A stretch of DNA of 14,203 nucleotides, taken from positions 1 through 14,203 of the forward strand of contig PUOB01000086.1 in assembly GCA_003551985.1 (NCBI GenBank), written 5' to 3'. The notes under the pieces were generated by a model, which had not been told where the DNA came from, did not search any database, and saw only the letters and a list, made by a program, of their open reading frames with translations. Positions 7,826 through 14,203 of this stretch are shown here, piece by piece (positions within the stretch are counted from its first letter, which is position 1; each line of letters starts with the position of its first letter). Origin of the DNA: Desulfobacteraceae bacterium (GTDB lineage: Bacteria; Desulfobacterota; Desulfobacteria; Desulfobacterales; Desulfosalsimonadaceae). The translations under genes and the position numbers were made by a program.

Positions 7826-7948
7826 AATTTTGGAACCACCCAAGCACCCCTGCACGCCTACCTGGCCATGATCAAGCCTGGATACCCTGGCGATCCGCAT
7901 TGAGCGGCAATGCTCCAACGCCATGGCAGTGACGCAATATCTCCGGGA
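7826..7948 (+). pseudogene. Frameshifted fragment of a Cys/Met-metabolism PLP-dependent enzyme
   Basis: The plus strand reads FGTTQAPLHAYLAMIK up to about 7876. After a one-base shift it continues as LDTLAIRIERQCSNAMAVTQYL (from 7878). Joined, this matches from memory the conserved segment SPFNAYLxxxGLxTLxLRMERHxxNAxxVAxxL of cystathionine gamma-lyase/synthase and O-acetylhomoserine sulfhydrylase proteins. Neither the upstream lysine region nor the C-terminus is present: the fragment stops where the Nudix scrap begins (7949). It is a dead remnant, on the opposite strand to its neighbours. Confidence 0.5.
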
Positions 7949-7984
7949 CCGGTACAGCAGTATGCCGCTTGAATGAACGCTCAA
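7949..7984 (-). pseudogene. 5'-terminal remnant of a Nudix hydrolase gene
   Basis: The minus strand starts with TTG at 7984 and encodes MSVHSSGILLYR, compared with MGVHASGILLYR in the intact Nudix gene. Over these 12 codons 31 of 36 bases agree. Similarity stops abruptly at 7949, where the PLP-enzyme fragment begins. The TTG sits six bases after the HIT stop codon, and the HIT 3' end supplies an AGAAGG ribosome-binding site. This scrap was therefore once the second gene of a HIT-Nudix operon. Confidence 0.65.
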
Positions 7985-7990
7985 TCGGGA

Positions 7991-8401
7991 TCAGCCTTCT
8001 TCGAGTTGCATCTGTAAACGATCGTGATCACTGGTCCCGATGTTTTCAGTGTCAAACCACAAATTCAGGGAATCATTTTTGTAGCGCGGTACAATATGAA
8101 AATGGACATGGGAAACGGACTGCTGCGCATCTTCCCCGCTTGCATTAAAAATGTTATAACCTGTCGCGCCGAGCTTGCTTTTTATCCTCGTACCCATCGC
8201 TTTGGCGACAACAATCATTTCCTTGAGCACTTCTTCATCCGTTTCGGAAACATCATCAAAATGGTTTTTGGCAACAACCAGGGAATGCCCGCGCGCGACC
8301 GGGTTAATATCAAGAAAAGTAACCGTTCTTTCGGTTTCATTAACGATCTTTGCCGGTATGCGCCCAGCTACGATTTCACAAAATATGCATTTTTCGCTCA
8401 T
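7991..8401 (-). CDS. HIT-family nucleotide hydrolase (HinT-like)
   Basis: This 136-residue histidine-triad protein is a cytosolic purine nucleoside phosphoramidate or dinucleotide hydrolase. The triad is HVHFH at 98-102 followed by IVPR. The N-terminus has CIFCEIVAGRIPA with the Cys5-x-x-Cys8 pair that, with a downstream His, often binds zinc in this family. FLDINPVARGHSLVVAKNH is the standard central segment. The length fits stand-alone HIT proteins with a short C-terminal tail. The ATG has GGAGG a few bases upstream. It lies 38 bases after the thioesterase stop, so the two are probably co-transcribed. Its downstream partner, a Nudix gene, has been reduced to 12 codons. Confidence 0.93.
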   Translation of the reverse strand: MSEKCIFCEIVAGRIPAKIVNETERTVTFLDINPVARGHSLVVAKNHFDDVSETDEEVLKEMIVVAKAMGTRIKSKLGATGYNIFNASGEDAQQSVSHVHFHIVPRYKNDSLNLWFDTENIGTSDHDRLQMQLEEG

Positions 8402-8439
8402 ACGTCCTCCCTGGTTCGGGTAAACCGCGACAAAAAAAC

Positions 8440-8883
8440 CTATGAACCGGTTTTTAAATCGTCCGCCGGTACGGCGATTTGGGTAAACAGGCCCTTGGAA
8501 ATCGTTTTTTCGTTCTTATCGGAAACAGAAAAAATTTCGGATTCCGCTATTTTGATTTTTTTACCGTTGTTGATCACTTTTGACCGGCAGATGATGAAAG
8601 GGCCGGAAGCCGGCTTGAAATAGTTGATTTTAAATTCTATGGTCAGGATGCGGAATTGATCCGTTACAGTCGTATAGGACGCATACCCCGATGTATGGTC
8701 CGCCATTGTGGCGATGACCCCTGCGTGAACGAACCCGTCCTGCTGCCGGTGGTCATCACGGATCTCCAAACGGGTTTCAAATATGCCGTAATCCATGCCA
8801 ATGACTTCAAAACCACAAAAGGCCGGAAAGCCCTGGACAAAATCTTTTTTTAAGAATTCAAACCATTGAGACGGCACTGGCAT
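8440..8883 (-). CDS. PaaI-like hotdog-fold acyl-CoA thioesterase
   Basis: This 147-residue hotdog-fold protein of the PaaI/DUF4442 type probably hydrolyses acyl-CoA thioesters in the cytosol. The core motif is DGFVHAGVIATMADHTSGYA (49-68), with H53 and D62 in the positions of the family's HGG...D signature. The first Gly of HGG is Ala here, a known variant. The ILTIEFKINYFKPA strand and the C-terminal KVINNGKKIKIAESEIFS follow in normal order. The ATG at 8883 has GAGGAG close upstream. It is the first gene of a probable operon with the HIT gene, and a 156-bp palindromic element lies directly upstream, so its promoter probably lies in or next to that element. Physiological substrate unknown. 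Confidence 0.88.
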   Translation of the reverse strand: MPVPSQWFEFLKKDFVQGFPAFCGFEVIGMDYGIFETRLEIRDDHRQQDGFVHAGVIATMADHTSGYASYTTVTDQFRILTIEFKINYFKPASGPFIICRSKVINNGKKIKIAESEIFSVSDKNEKTISKGLFTQIAVPADDLKTGS

Positions 8884-8907
8884 AGCTCCTCTATCTCGGT
8901 TAAGGTT

Positions 8908-9063
8908 TTACTATAGAACCCATCTCAAAATTGTCTTTCGGCCCAATATCTTTGTTGGCGCCTTGATTCAAATCCTCAAAATACTCGAGTATGTCTCCGG
9001 TTTGAAACAAGACGCCGCCTCGATTTTGAACCGAAATCCTAATTTTGAGATACGTTCTAGTAA
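8908..9063. repeat. 156-bp imperfect palindrome (MITE-like or hairpin-forming repeat)
   Basis: The whole intergenic core is one inverted repeat centred on TACTCGAGTA (8982-8991). Outward from the centre, both arms share ATACTCGA, TTCAAA, CTTG, GGCG, TTTCGG, ATCTCAAAATT, GAAC and TTACTA, with a few mismatches and small gaps. It encodes nothing recognisable. Its size, symmetry and intergenic position suggest a miniature inverted-repeat element or a large extragenic hairpin. It could act as a bidirectional terminator between the methyltransferase and thioesterase genes. Confidence 0.6.
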
Positions 9064-9146
9064 TGATATTAATGCGCCGTGACAACAAATTCAAACGCAG
9101 AAATGTCAAGCCCGCAGGGACGAACGATTTATCGTTCCCGGCAATG

Positions 9147-9974
9147 TCACCTGTCGACGCCCACGTGGATCGCCGTTGCGGGATCATACAGGTTGACCCC
9201 CGCCCCGCCGGTGCGTTTTGCCACCGCGCGGACAAACCCGATGTATTCCCCCCGGTCCTTTTCAAGGGCTTCCGCATCGGAGGGGAAAGGCGATTTTCCG
9301 GTCGCTTCCAGCACTTTTTCAAAATCGCGCCAGTGGCGCCATCCATCCTCGAGCGTATCCACCCGGATATCGTCAATATTGCTGTTTTTCCGCCAGTGCC
9401 CGTACCACCAATCCGCCGTCTTGAAGCTCCAGCACTCGTCTTCCCAGAACGGTTTCCCATTGGACTGGCACCGGGCCAGATGCTTCGGCACGACGGTAAA
9501 GGATTGGGTCAACCCCGGCGACGCGAAGCCGACCAGCCCGCCGGGACGCAAAAACCGCAGCAGGTAGCCGAGATAGAGCACATCCGTTCCAAAGTACTGG
9601 TAGGCGTCGATGGATACGACGACGTCGAAAAAATTATCCGGAAACGGCAGCGCGTGTGCCTCCGCACGCAGGGGAAAAACGGACTGCCCCACGCCTGCGG
9701 CCTCCGCCCGTTTCCGGTTGTGATCCGGCGAAATCCAGAGGTCGGCCGCCCATACCTGCACCCCGAATTCCTTTGCCATGAAAATGCTGGTAAGCGCCTT
9801 TCCGCAGCCCAGGTCGAGCACGCGCATCCCGGGCGAAAGCGGGAGGTCCGCCAGGAGCCATTCCAAAAGCCACAGTGCATTGGGCCCCATCTGGTTTTCC
9901 AGCAACCAGTCCGGGTCGTACCGACCCGAAAGGGGGAACTCGGGCTTGTTAAGCAGGTCCCTGATGTCCGTCAC
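9147..9974 (-). CDS. Class I SAM-dependent methyltransferase
   Basis: This 275-residue cytosolic methyltransferase has motif I VLDLGCGKA (52-60), an acidic residue after strand 2 (D78 in VWAADLW), a motif III-like FFDVVVSIDAYQYFG (about 115-129), and RPGGLVGFASPG. The acceptor-side region (WWYGHWRKNSN, WRHWRDFEKV) is rich in Trp, as in cyclopropane-fatty-acid-synthase or sarcosine/small-molecule methyltransferase relatives, but I cannot name the substrate. The start is a GTG at 9974 with AAGGAAA about nine bases upstream; no ATG fits the family N-terminus better. It stands alone: 475 bases separate it from the divergent selenoprotein gene, and the palindromic element separates it from the thioesterase. 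Confidence 0.88.
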   Translation of the reverse strand: MTDIRDLLNKPEFPLSGRYDPDWLLENQMGPNALWLLEWLLADLPLSPGMRVLDLGCGKALTSIFMAKEFGVQVWAADLWISPDHNRKRAEAAGVGQSVFPLRAEAHALPFPDNFFDVVVSIDAYQYFGTDVLYLGYLLRFLRPGGLVGFASPGLTQSFTVVPKHLARCQSNGKPFWEDECWSFKTADWWYGHWRKNSNIDDIRVDTLEDGWRHWRDFEKVLEATGKSPFPSDAEALEKDRGEYIGFVRAVAKRTGGAGVNLYDPATAIHVGVDR

Positions 9975-10449
9975 GGCAATGGTTTCCTTTTATGGTCCGG
10001 TTATGTCTTTTGAATGTTTCTGACGAGTGCTTCATACCAATAGCGCAGCGCGCGGCATAATCGCAAAATGACTATACCTCAGTCCCCTGATGATATCAAT
10101 CACGGTTTTCCCACACAAAAGGCCGGCAATATAGCCTCAAAAATAGCGGACTGACAATTACGTAACATCGGTTTCTTATCTTGTGACTTTTTACGACGCC
10201 ATCATTTTTGATTTTCCAACAATTTGATGGCGATCGTGTTTTTCCGTGATTATGGTTTAAATATACGATAACGTGATTGTTTCAGCCTCCTGCGGCCCTC
10301 CTTCAAGACCTTGTCCCGTTTGGATTGAAATGTCCTTCCGGCAGGCGTGCGCAGCCCATAGGATGTGCTGACGAAGGAAGCGCATCAACCTCGCTTCACC
10401 GCAAAATCATCATGGAAGCGTAAACCAGTAAAACCAAAAGGAGGAAATC
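9975..10449. other. 475-bp intergenic region between divergent genes
   Basis: This gap lies between the methyltransferase start and the selenoprotein start. It holds the stem-loop repeat at 10185-10237 and an AT-rich stretch (about 10240-10285) that may carry the promoter of the rightward genes. I found no hexamer pair good enough to name. The last bases, AAAGGAGGAAATC, form a strong ribosome-binding site for the gene at 10450. I see no RNA gene and no credible coding sequence here. Confidence 0.5.
10185..10237. repeat. Stem-loop repeat sharing the GACTTTTTACGACGCC motif
   Basis: ACGACGCCATCA (10193-10204) pairs with TGATGGCGATCGT (10225-10237), giving 12 pairs with a single bulged base and a 20-base loop. 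The left arm and its 5' flank match positions 26-45 of the window at 19 of 20 bases. Two copies at unrelated loci in 14 kb point to a dispersed intergenic repeat family. Confidence 0.6.
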
Positions 10450-11664
10450 ATGGCTCGACTCGATCAAATGGCCGAACCGCAGCGGTCCCACATTGCGAAT
10501 CTGCCGTGCCCGCATTTTGACAAAACCCCCTGGGCAACCGGACCGGAACTGTCAAAGCGGCGCGTCGCAATCATTTCCACGGCCGGTCTTCATCGACGGG
10601 GCGACCGCCCCTTTACGGGGATGGACGGCGACTACCGCGTGATCCCCGGCGATACCGTCGCCAACGACCTCGTCATGACACACATTTCCACCAATTTTGA
10701 CCGGACCGGCTTTCAGCAGGATGTAAACCTGATCTTTCCCATAAACCGCCTCCAGGAACTCGTCGCCGAAGGGGTTATCGGCAGCGTGGCCGATTTCCAC
10801 TATTCCTTTATGGGGGCGGCCGATCCATCAAACATGGCATCGCATGCCCAAAACCTTGCCCGGCTCCTTGCCGGTGACAACGTTGATGCGGCATTCCTGG
10901 TGCCTGTCTGACCGTTTTGCACACGTGCCGTGGGCGCGCTTGCGCATTACCTTGAAGAGACGGGCATCCCCACAACGCAAATCAGCCTGATATACGAACA
11001 TACCGATGCAATCCGGCCGCCCCGGGCGCTTTGGGTGCCGTTCGAACTCGGGCGGCCGCTGGGCGTTCCGGGCGATGCCGCTTTTCAACGAAAAGTGCTT
11101 TTGTCCGTCCTGACCCTTCTCGAAGCAAAAGAAGGCCCCGTGCTGGATGTTTTCCCCGAAGAAGCGCCTGACACTTCATCGGAAAAAACCGAAGGGGAAG
11201 ACACATGGGCCTGCCCTGTAAGCTTCGCCCCTCCCCCGGCCGAAGAAACCGGCCTGGAAATGAAAATCCAGGCGCTGAAACACGAGGTAACGGAACTCAG
11301 GCCCTGGTATGATATTGGCCTTGAAAAGCGGGGGCGGACGGCGATGGCCGACTTTGACCCGGAAACCGCCGCGGAGGTCCTATGCGATTATCTTTCCGGA
11401 AAAGCCATCGGAATCCCTGAGCGGGAGATTTCACCGGCTGTAGCACTTCGGCTTGCGGCACAGGATTTGAAATCTTTTTACTTCGAAGCCGCCATATCCC
11501 GGCCGGGCGCAAAAACCCCGGACAGCAAGGCCTTTGCCAATTGGTACTGGACACAAACGGCAGCCGGAGAAATACTAAAGGATATACGGGAAAAATGCGC
11601 CGCAGAAGAAGACCGGGATCTTCAAATGGCGGGAAAAATGTTTCTTGTCCCCATGGGACAATAA
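10450..11664 (+). CDS. Selenoprotein of the glycine/sarcosine/betaine reductase B (GrdB/PrdB-like) family, UGA = Sec154
   Basis: The reading frame is interrupted once, by TGA at 10909-10911, and continues in the same frame to a TAA at 11664, giving 404 residues. Around the TGA the protein reads AAFLVPV-U-PFC-TR-AVGALAHYLEE. This puts selenocysteine at 154 and Cys at 157 in a UxxC redox pair, where non-selenium relatives have Cys. The N-terminal part (LHRRGDRPF, THISTNFDRTGFQQD at 77-91, FPINRLQELVAEGVIGSVADFHYSFMG) and the part after the Sec (PPRALWVPFELGRPLGVPG) match the GrdB/PrdB-like family, whose characterised members reductively cleave C-N bonds in glycine, sarcosine, betaine or D-proline. 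From about residue 255 a helical extension (WYDIGLEKRGR, ALRLAAQDLKSFYFEA) of unknown role follows. ATG has AGGAGG six bases upstream. The substrate is uncertain: no GrdA, GrdC/D or PrdA gene is nearby. Confidence 0.85.
10930..10950 (+). promoter_or_regulatory. Candidate bacterial SECIS stem-loop
   Basis: Eighteen bases after the UGA the mRNA can fold as GUGG-GCGC, loop GCUU, GCGC-A-UUAC: eight pairs including two G-U wobbles, with one bulged A. This is the position where a bacterial SECIS hairpin is read by SelB. Bacterial SECIS elements are poorly conserved in sequence, so the exact structure is a guess; its location and stability support recoding at 10909. Confidence 0.45.
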
Positions 11665-11699
11665 AAAACCATCAAACAATAAGGATCCCGGAGGTGAAA

Positions 11700-12389
11700 A
11701 TGACAAACACCCTGCGGCCAAAGGCATTGTTTTTCGATGTCAACGAAACCCTGCTGGACCTGACCGAAGTCAAACAATCGGTGAGCAGTGCCCTTGACAA
11801 CCGACCGGAACTTGCGGCGCTCTGGTTCCCTACCCTGCTTCATCACTCGCTTGTATCGACGGCTGCCAAACAGTTCAGGCCTTTCGGCGAAATCGCCGTT
11901 ACCGCCCTGATGATGGTAGCCAAAAGCAACGGCATTGACCTTTCGGAAGAAAAGGCCAAACAGGCCATAGAGCCGATTCTTTCGGCGCCGCCCCACCCGG
12001 ATGTGATTTCCGCATTGAAACGCCTCCGGAAACAAAATATCCGGATGGGCGTGTTGACCAATTCTTCCAGAGGCGCTATGGTAAAGCAGATGAAAGCCGG
12101 GAAAATGGACGGCCTGTTTGATTTCATGCTCAGCGTGGAAGACATCGGCATCTATAAACCCCACCGTGAGGTCTACCACTGGGCCGCCGAACAGCGGAAA
12201 ATACCGCCGAAGGACGGCATGATGATCGCGGCGCACGGGTGGGATGTGGGGGGTGCGGCATGGGCCGGCATGCGTTCGGCCTTTGTGGCGCGTCCCGGGC
12301 AGGCCCTCTATCCTTTGGCCCCGGAACCGGAGATTATCTCCCCGGACATGGAAGATCTCGTCGACCGCCTGATTCTGCTGAAATCATGA
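11700..12389 (+). CDS. HAD-superfamily hydrolase, type II haloacid dehalogenase-like
   Basis: This 229-residue cytosolic HAD protein has motif I FFDVNETLLD with nucleophile D13, motif II LTNSS (120-122), motif III KPHREVYHWAAEQ (K153), and AAHGWDVGGAAWAGM with D182. This arrangement matches (S)-2-haloacid dehalogenase type II. However, the Arg that binds the halide and carboxylate in true dehalogenases (in a WRxxQLEY-like segment) is replaced in LWFPTLLHHSLV, and the SSN triplet before WD is AAH here. A phosphatase or other HAD activity is as likely as dehalogenation. The ATG at 11700 has GGAGGTG just upstream; the frame is open further 5' but overlaps the selenoprotein gene. It starts 35 bases after that gene and is very probably co-transcribed. 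Confidence 0.88.
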   Translation: MTNTLRPKALFFDVNETLLDLTEVKQSVSSALDNRPELAALWFPTLLHHSLVSTAAKQFRPFGEIAVTALMMVAKSNGIDLSEEKAKQAIEPILSAPPHPDVISALKRLRKQNIRMGVLTNSSRGAMVKQMKAGKMDGLFDFMLSVEDIGIYKPHREVYHWAAEQRKIPPKDGMMIAAHGWDVGGAAWAGMRSAFVARPGQALYPLAPEPEIISPDMEDLVDRLILLKS

Positions 12390-12450
12390 TAGCAATATAC
12401 AGCCATGACGGGCGAGTTTGATGCAATCGAAGAACCCGGACCATGACTCC

Positions 12451-12489
12451 CACGTCCGTGTGCGGGAACATAATCCCCGGACACGGGTG
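12451..12489 (+). promoter_or_regulatory. Intergenic stem-loop between HAD and secernin-like genes
   Basis: CCGTGT (12456-12461) pairs with ACACGG (12481-12486), GGGA with TCCC inside it, and CAC with GTG outside it. The internal loops are small and the apex is ACATAA. No U-run follows, so it is not a standard intrinsic terminator; it may slow transcription or mark an mRNA processing site in the 147-base gap. Confidence 0.35.
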
Positions 12490-12536
12490 CGCCCACTTCC
12501 AATAACGGAGGGATCCAAAAAGGGGGGGGATTCAAC

Positions 12537-13844
12537 ATGTGCGACACATTCGTTATACGCATTAAAAACGGGATGCTTTTCGGCAAGAACAGCGACCGCG
12601 AACCGGGGGAAGCCCAGCTGGTGGTCCGCAAGGAACCTGTTTCCGATGATACGGCGAAAACAATGGCCGCCACCTATATTTCCATTGACGGGGCGGGCCG
12701 TCGCCACGGCGTCCTTCTCAGTAAACCGGCCTGGATATGGGGTGCTGAAATGGGCGCCAACGACCGCGGCGTGGTCATTGGCAACGAGGCGGTCTTTACG
12801 CGGGTGCTGGAGAAAACAGACGGCCTGATCGGCATGGACCTTGTCCGCCTGGGACTGGAACGCGGCGATACAGCGACGCATGCCCTGCATATCATCACCG
12901 GGCTGCTCGAAAAACATGGCCAGGGGGGCGTTTGCGGTTTCAGGGACAAACGGTTTCGTTATGACAACAGTTTCATCATCGCCGACGCCGAAGACGCCTG
13001 GGTGCTGGAGACCGCCGGCCGGCACTGGGCGGCACGAAAGGCATCGGATTACGCCGCTATTTCCAACTGCCTGACCATCACCACGGATTATGACATGACA
13101 TCAGCCGGTATCGAGGATTTCGCCATCCGCCGGGGACTTTACAAGGGCAAAGGCCCCCTGGACTTCCGGAAGACCTTCGAGGCCCCCTTGATGCCTTTTT
13201 TGGCCCGCTCCCGGAGGCGCCTTGAATCTGCCTGCAATGCGATACAAACCATACCGGAGGCGGATTCGCCAGCGGATTTCTCCACGGCGATGGATATTTT
13301 AAGGACCCACCGACACCCAGACGGCCCACCGGCGTCCGGGTCCAATGCGGATATCTGTATGCACGCGGCCGGGCCTGTCCGGCGAAGCCAGACCACCGGC
13401 TCGATGGTCTCCCTGCTGGAAAAAAACCGCGCCACCCACCTCCTTACCGGCACCTCCACCCCCTGCCTGTCGGTATTCAAGCCGGTTGACGTATCGGGTG
13501 ACGACCCTTTTTACGTGCTGAACCCTGACGGGAAAACCGTTGAAGGTTCGTTGTGGCGGCGATTTGAACCGGTTCACCGGCACGCCCTGTTTTCAGGCGA
13601 TAGAAGAGACATGCTCCGCCGCTCGGCCCGGCGGGCCGAAGAAAAAATGCTGGCCGGACTGGCGGCATATCCGGACGGCCAGGGCGATACAAACCGGCTG
13701 GTCGCTGCCCAGGAACCGGTTCGCGACTGGACGGAAGAAAAAATACAATCCTTTCACAAAATGCCGTTTCAATACCCCCTGACGCCCTACGGATGGTTCT
13801 GGAAGCGCATGAACCGAATGGACGGCATCGATCCGCAGCTATAA
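12537..13844 (+). CDS. Secernin-like C69/U34-family N-terminal nucleophile hydrolase
   Basis: The protein (435 residues) begins MCDTFVIRI; removal of Met would expose Cys2 as the N-terminal nucleophile, as in the secernin/dipeptidase C69 branch of the Ntn hydrolases (peptidase U34). Matching family segments are FGKNSDREPGEAQ (19-31), GAEMGANDRGVVIGNEAVF (about 69-87), IGMDLVRLGLERGDTATHA, KHGQGG, and NSFIIADAEDAWVLETAGRHW (about 144-164). Such enzymes cleave amide bonds, in dipeptides or unknown acyl-amides; bacterial secernin substrates are not known to me. No signal peptide is present, so it acts in the cytosol. A G-rich run about 10 bases upstream of the ATG can serve as ribosome-binding site. 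It lies 147 bases after the HAD gene and may be the third gene of the selenoprotein operon. Confidence 0.9.
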   Translation: MCDTFVIRIKNGMLFGKNSDREPGEAQLVVRKEPVSDDTAKTMAATYISIDGAGRRHGVLLSKPAWIWGAEMGANDRGVVIGNEAVFTRVLEKTDGLIGMDLVRLGLERGDTATHALHIITGLLEKHGQGGVCGFRDKRFRYDNSFIIADAEDAWVLETAGRHWAARKASDYAAISNCLTITTDYDMTSAGIEDFAIRRGLYKGKGPLDFRKTFEAPLMPFLARSRRRLESACNAIQTIPEADSPADFSTAMDILRTHRHPDGPPASGSNADICMHAAGPVRRSQTTGSMVSLLEKNRATHLLTGTSTPCLSVFKPVDVSGDDPFYVLNPDGKTVEGSLWRRFEPVHRHALFSGDRRDMLRRSARRAEEKMLAGLAAYPDGQGDTNRLVAAQEPVRDWTEEKIQSFHKMPFQYPLTPYGWFWKRMNRMDGIDPQL

Positions 13845-13879
13845 ATCAGAATCACTTCCTGGATCGCCTTCACAAACCG

Positions 13880-14203
13880 CTACCTGCCTTCGAACCGGGG
13901 CTCCCGTTTTTCGAAAATGGCCTGCAGGGCCTCGATGTGATCTTCGGTGCTGTGGCAAAGGGCCTGGTAGGCCGCGGATTGCTCCAGGATCTGCTCCATG
14001 GTGCCGTGCTGGCTCAGCCGGAGAAGCCGCTTGGACATGCGCAGGGCCGGGCCCGGCTTGGCGGCAATACGGTGTGCCAGGTCCATTGCGGCGCCGATCA
14101 ACGAATCATGGGACACCAAGTGGTTGACCAGCCCTATGCGCGCCGCCTCCGAGGCGGATACCGTCTGGCCGGTGAAGGTCATTTCCGCCGCTTTGGCCTG
14201 CCC
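13880..14203 (-). CDS. Enoyl-CoA hydratase/isomerase family protein (C-terminal part, cut by window end)
   Basis: Only the last 107 residues are in the window; the frame stays open to base 14203. GQAKAAEMTFTGQTVSASEAARIGLVNHLVSHD is the crotonase-family segment where the A/E-x-x-x-L-T-G motif leads into SA-x-EA-x-x-x-G-LVN-x-V. The following helices (AHRIAAKPGPALRMSKRLLR, STEDHIEALQAIFEKREPRFEGR) are the normal C-terminus, including the E-A-x-x-AFxEKR-x-P-x-F end. The catalytic glutamates lie in the missing N-terminal part, so hydratase, isomerase and dehalogenase roles cannot be separated. It converges on the secernin-like gene with a 35-base gap. Confidence 0.9.
   Translation of the reverse strand, partial: GQAKAAEMTFTGQTVSASEAARIGLVNHLVSHDSLIGAAMDLAHRIAAKPGPALRMSKRLLRLSQHGTMEQILEQSAAYQALCHSTEDHIEALQAIFEKREPRFEGR

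Noticed and set aside
7775..7984. A 69-residue minus-strand protein starting like the Nudix hydrolase.
   Set aside because: Only the first 12 codons are Nudix-like; the rest is antisense to the PLP-enzyme remnant. It is recorded as two pseudogene fragments.
8024..8623. A 199-codon plus-strand frame.
   Set aside because: It lies antisense across the HIT and thioesterase genes, which have complete family motifs and ribosome-binding sites.
9045..10013. A 322-codon open frame on the plus strand.
   Set aside because: It is antisense to the methyltransferase, whose motifs are unmistakable. The plus-strand protein is rich in Arg/Pro/His with no recognisable motif and starts inside the palindromic element.
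10001..10060. Short minus-strand reading that looks protein-like (RALRYWYEALVRNIQKT, then stop).
   Set aside because: Only about 20 codons between stops, with no start codon or recognisable family; too short to support even as a remnant.
10450..10911. A complete 153-residue protein ending at TGA 10909, followed by a separate GTG-started protein from 10930.
   Set aside because: Both parts are in the same frame and make one family domain, the second has no ribosome-binding site, and the break falls exactly at a redox Cys/Sec position.

Overview
The window is a GC-rich stretch of bacterial chromosome whose intact genes are mostly catabolic or redox enzymes. The best guess for the host is a Desulfobacterota (Desulfobacterales-type) anaerobe. 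This rests on an in-frame UGA read as selenocysteine in a GrdB/PrdB-like reductase, on a family of short GACTTTTTACGA-type intergenic stem-loop repeats, and on the gene mix. It is an inference from content; no marker gene fixes the taxonomy.

Layout, left half. Positions 55-2421 (+) encode an SLC13-type anion permease with four cytosolic RCK_C/TrkA_C domains between its two membrane halves. Converging on it (2471-3268, -) is a fumarylacetoacetate-hydrolase-family enzyme. A divergent promoter region (about 3400-3510) separates that gene from a two-gene operon (+): an aldo/keto reductase (3537-4394) overlapping by one base an FAD oxidoreductase (4394-5521) that resembles the flavoprotein module fused to some SelD proteins.

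Middle (5616-9974, all -). A Nudix hydrolase is followed by an AbiEi/AbiEii type IV toxin-antitoxin pair, a HIT hydrolase, a PaaI-like thioesterase and a SAM methyltransferase. The AbiE module looks like an insertion. On one side lie the complete Nudix gene and a 3' scrap of a HIT gene. On the other lie a complete HIT gene and a 5' scrap of a Nudix gene, next to a frameshifted remnant of a Cys/Met-metabolism PLP enzyme. So the HIT-Nudix junction is present twice in diverged copies around the module. AbiEi has a palindromic operator over its promoter. A 156-bp near-perfect inverted repeat sits between the thioesterase and the methyltransferase.

Right half. After a 475-bp intergenic region carrying a stem-loop repeat, three + genes follow: a selenoprotein of the glycine/sarcosine/betaine reductase B (PrdB-like) family with Sec at codon 154 (10450-11664), a type II haloacid-dehalogenase-like HAD protein (11700-12389) lacking several dehalogenase residues, and a secernin-like C69/U34 N-terminal-nucleophile hydrolase (12537-13844). 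The window ends inside an enoyl-CoA hydratase gene on the - strand.

The most notable items are the UGA-recoded reductase, which a standard gene caller would split into two proteins, and the mosaic structure around the AbiE module.
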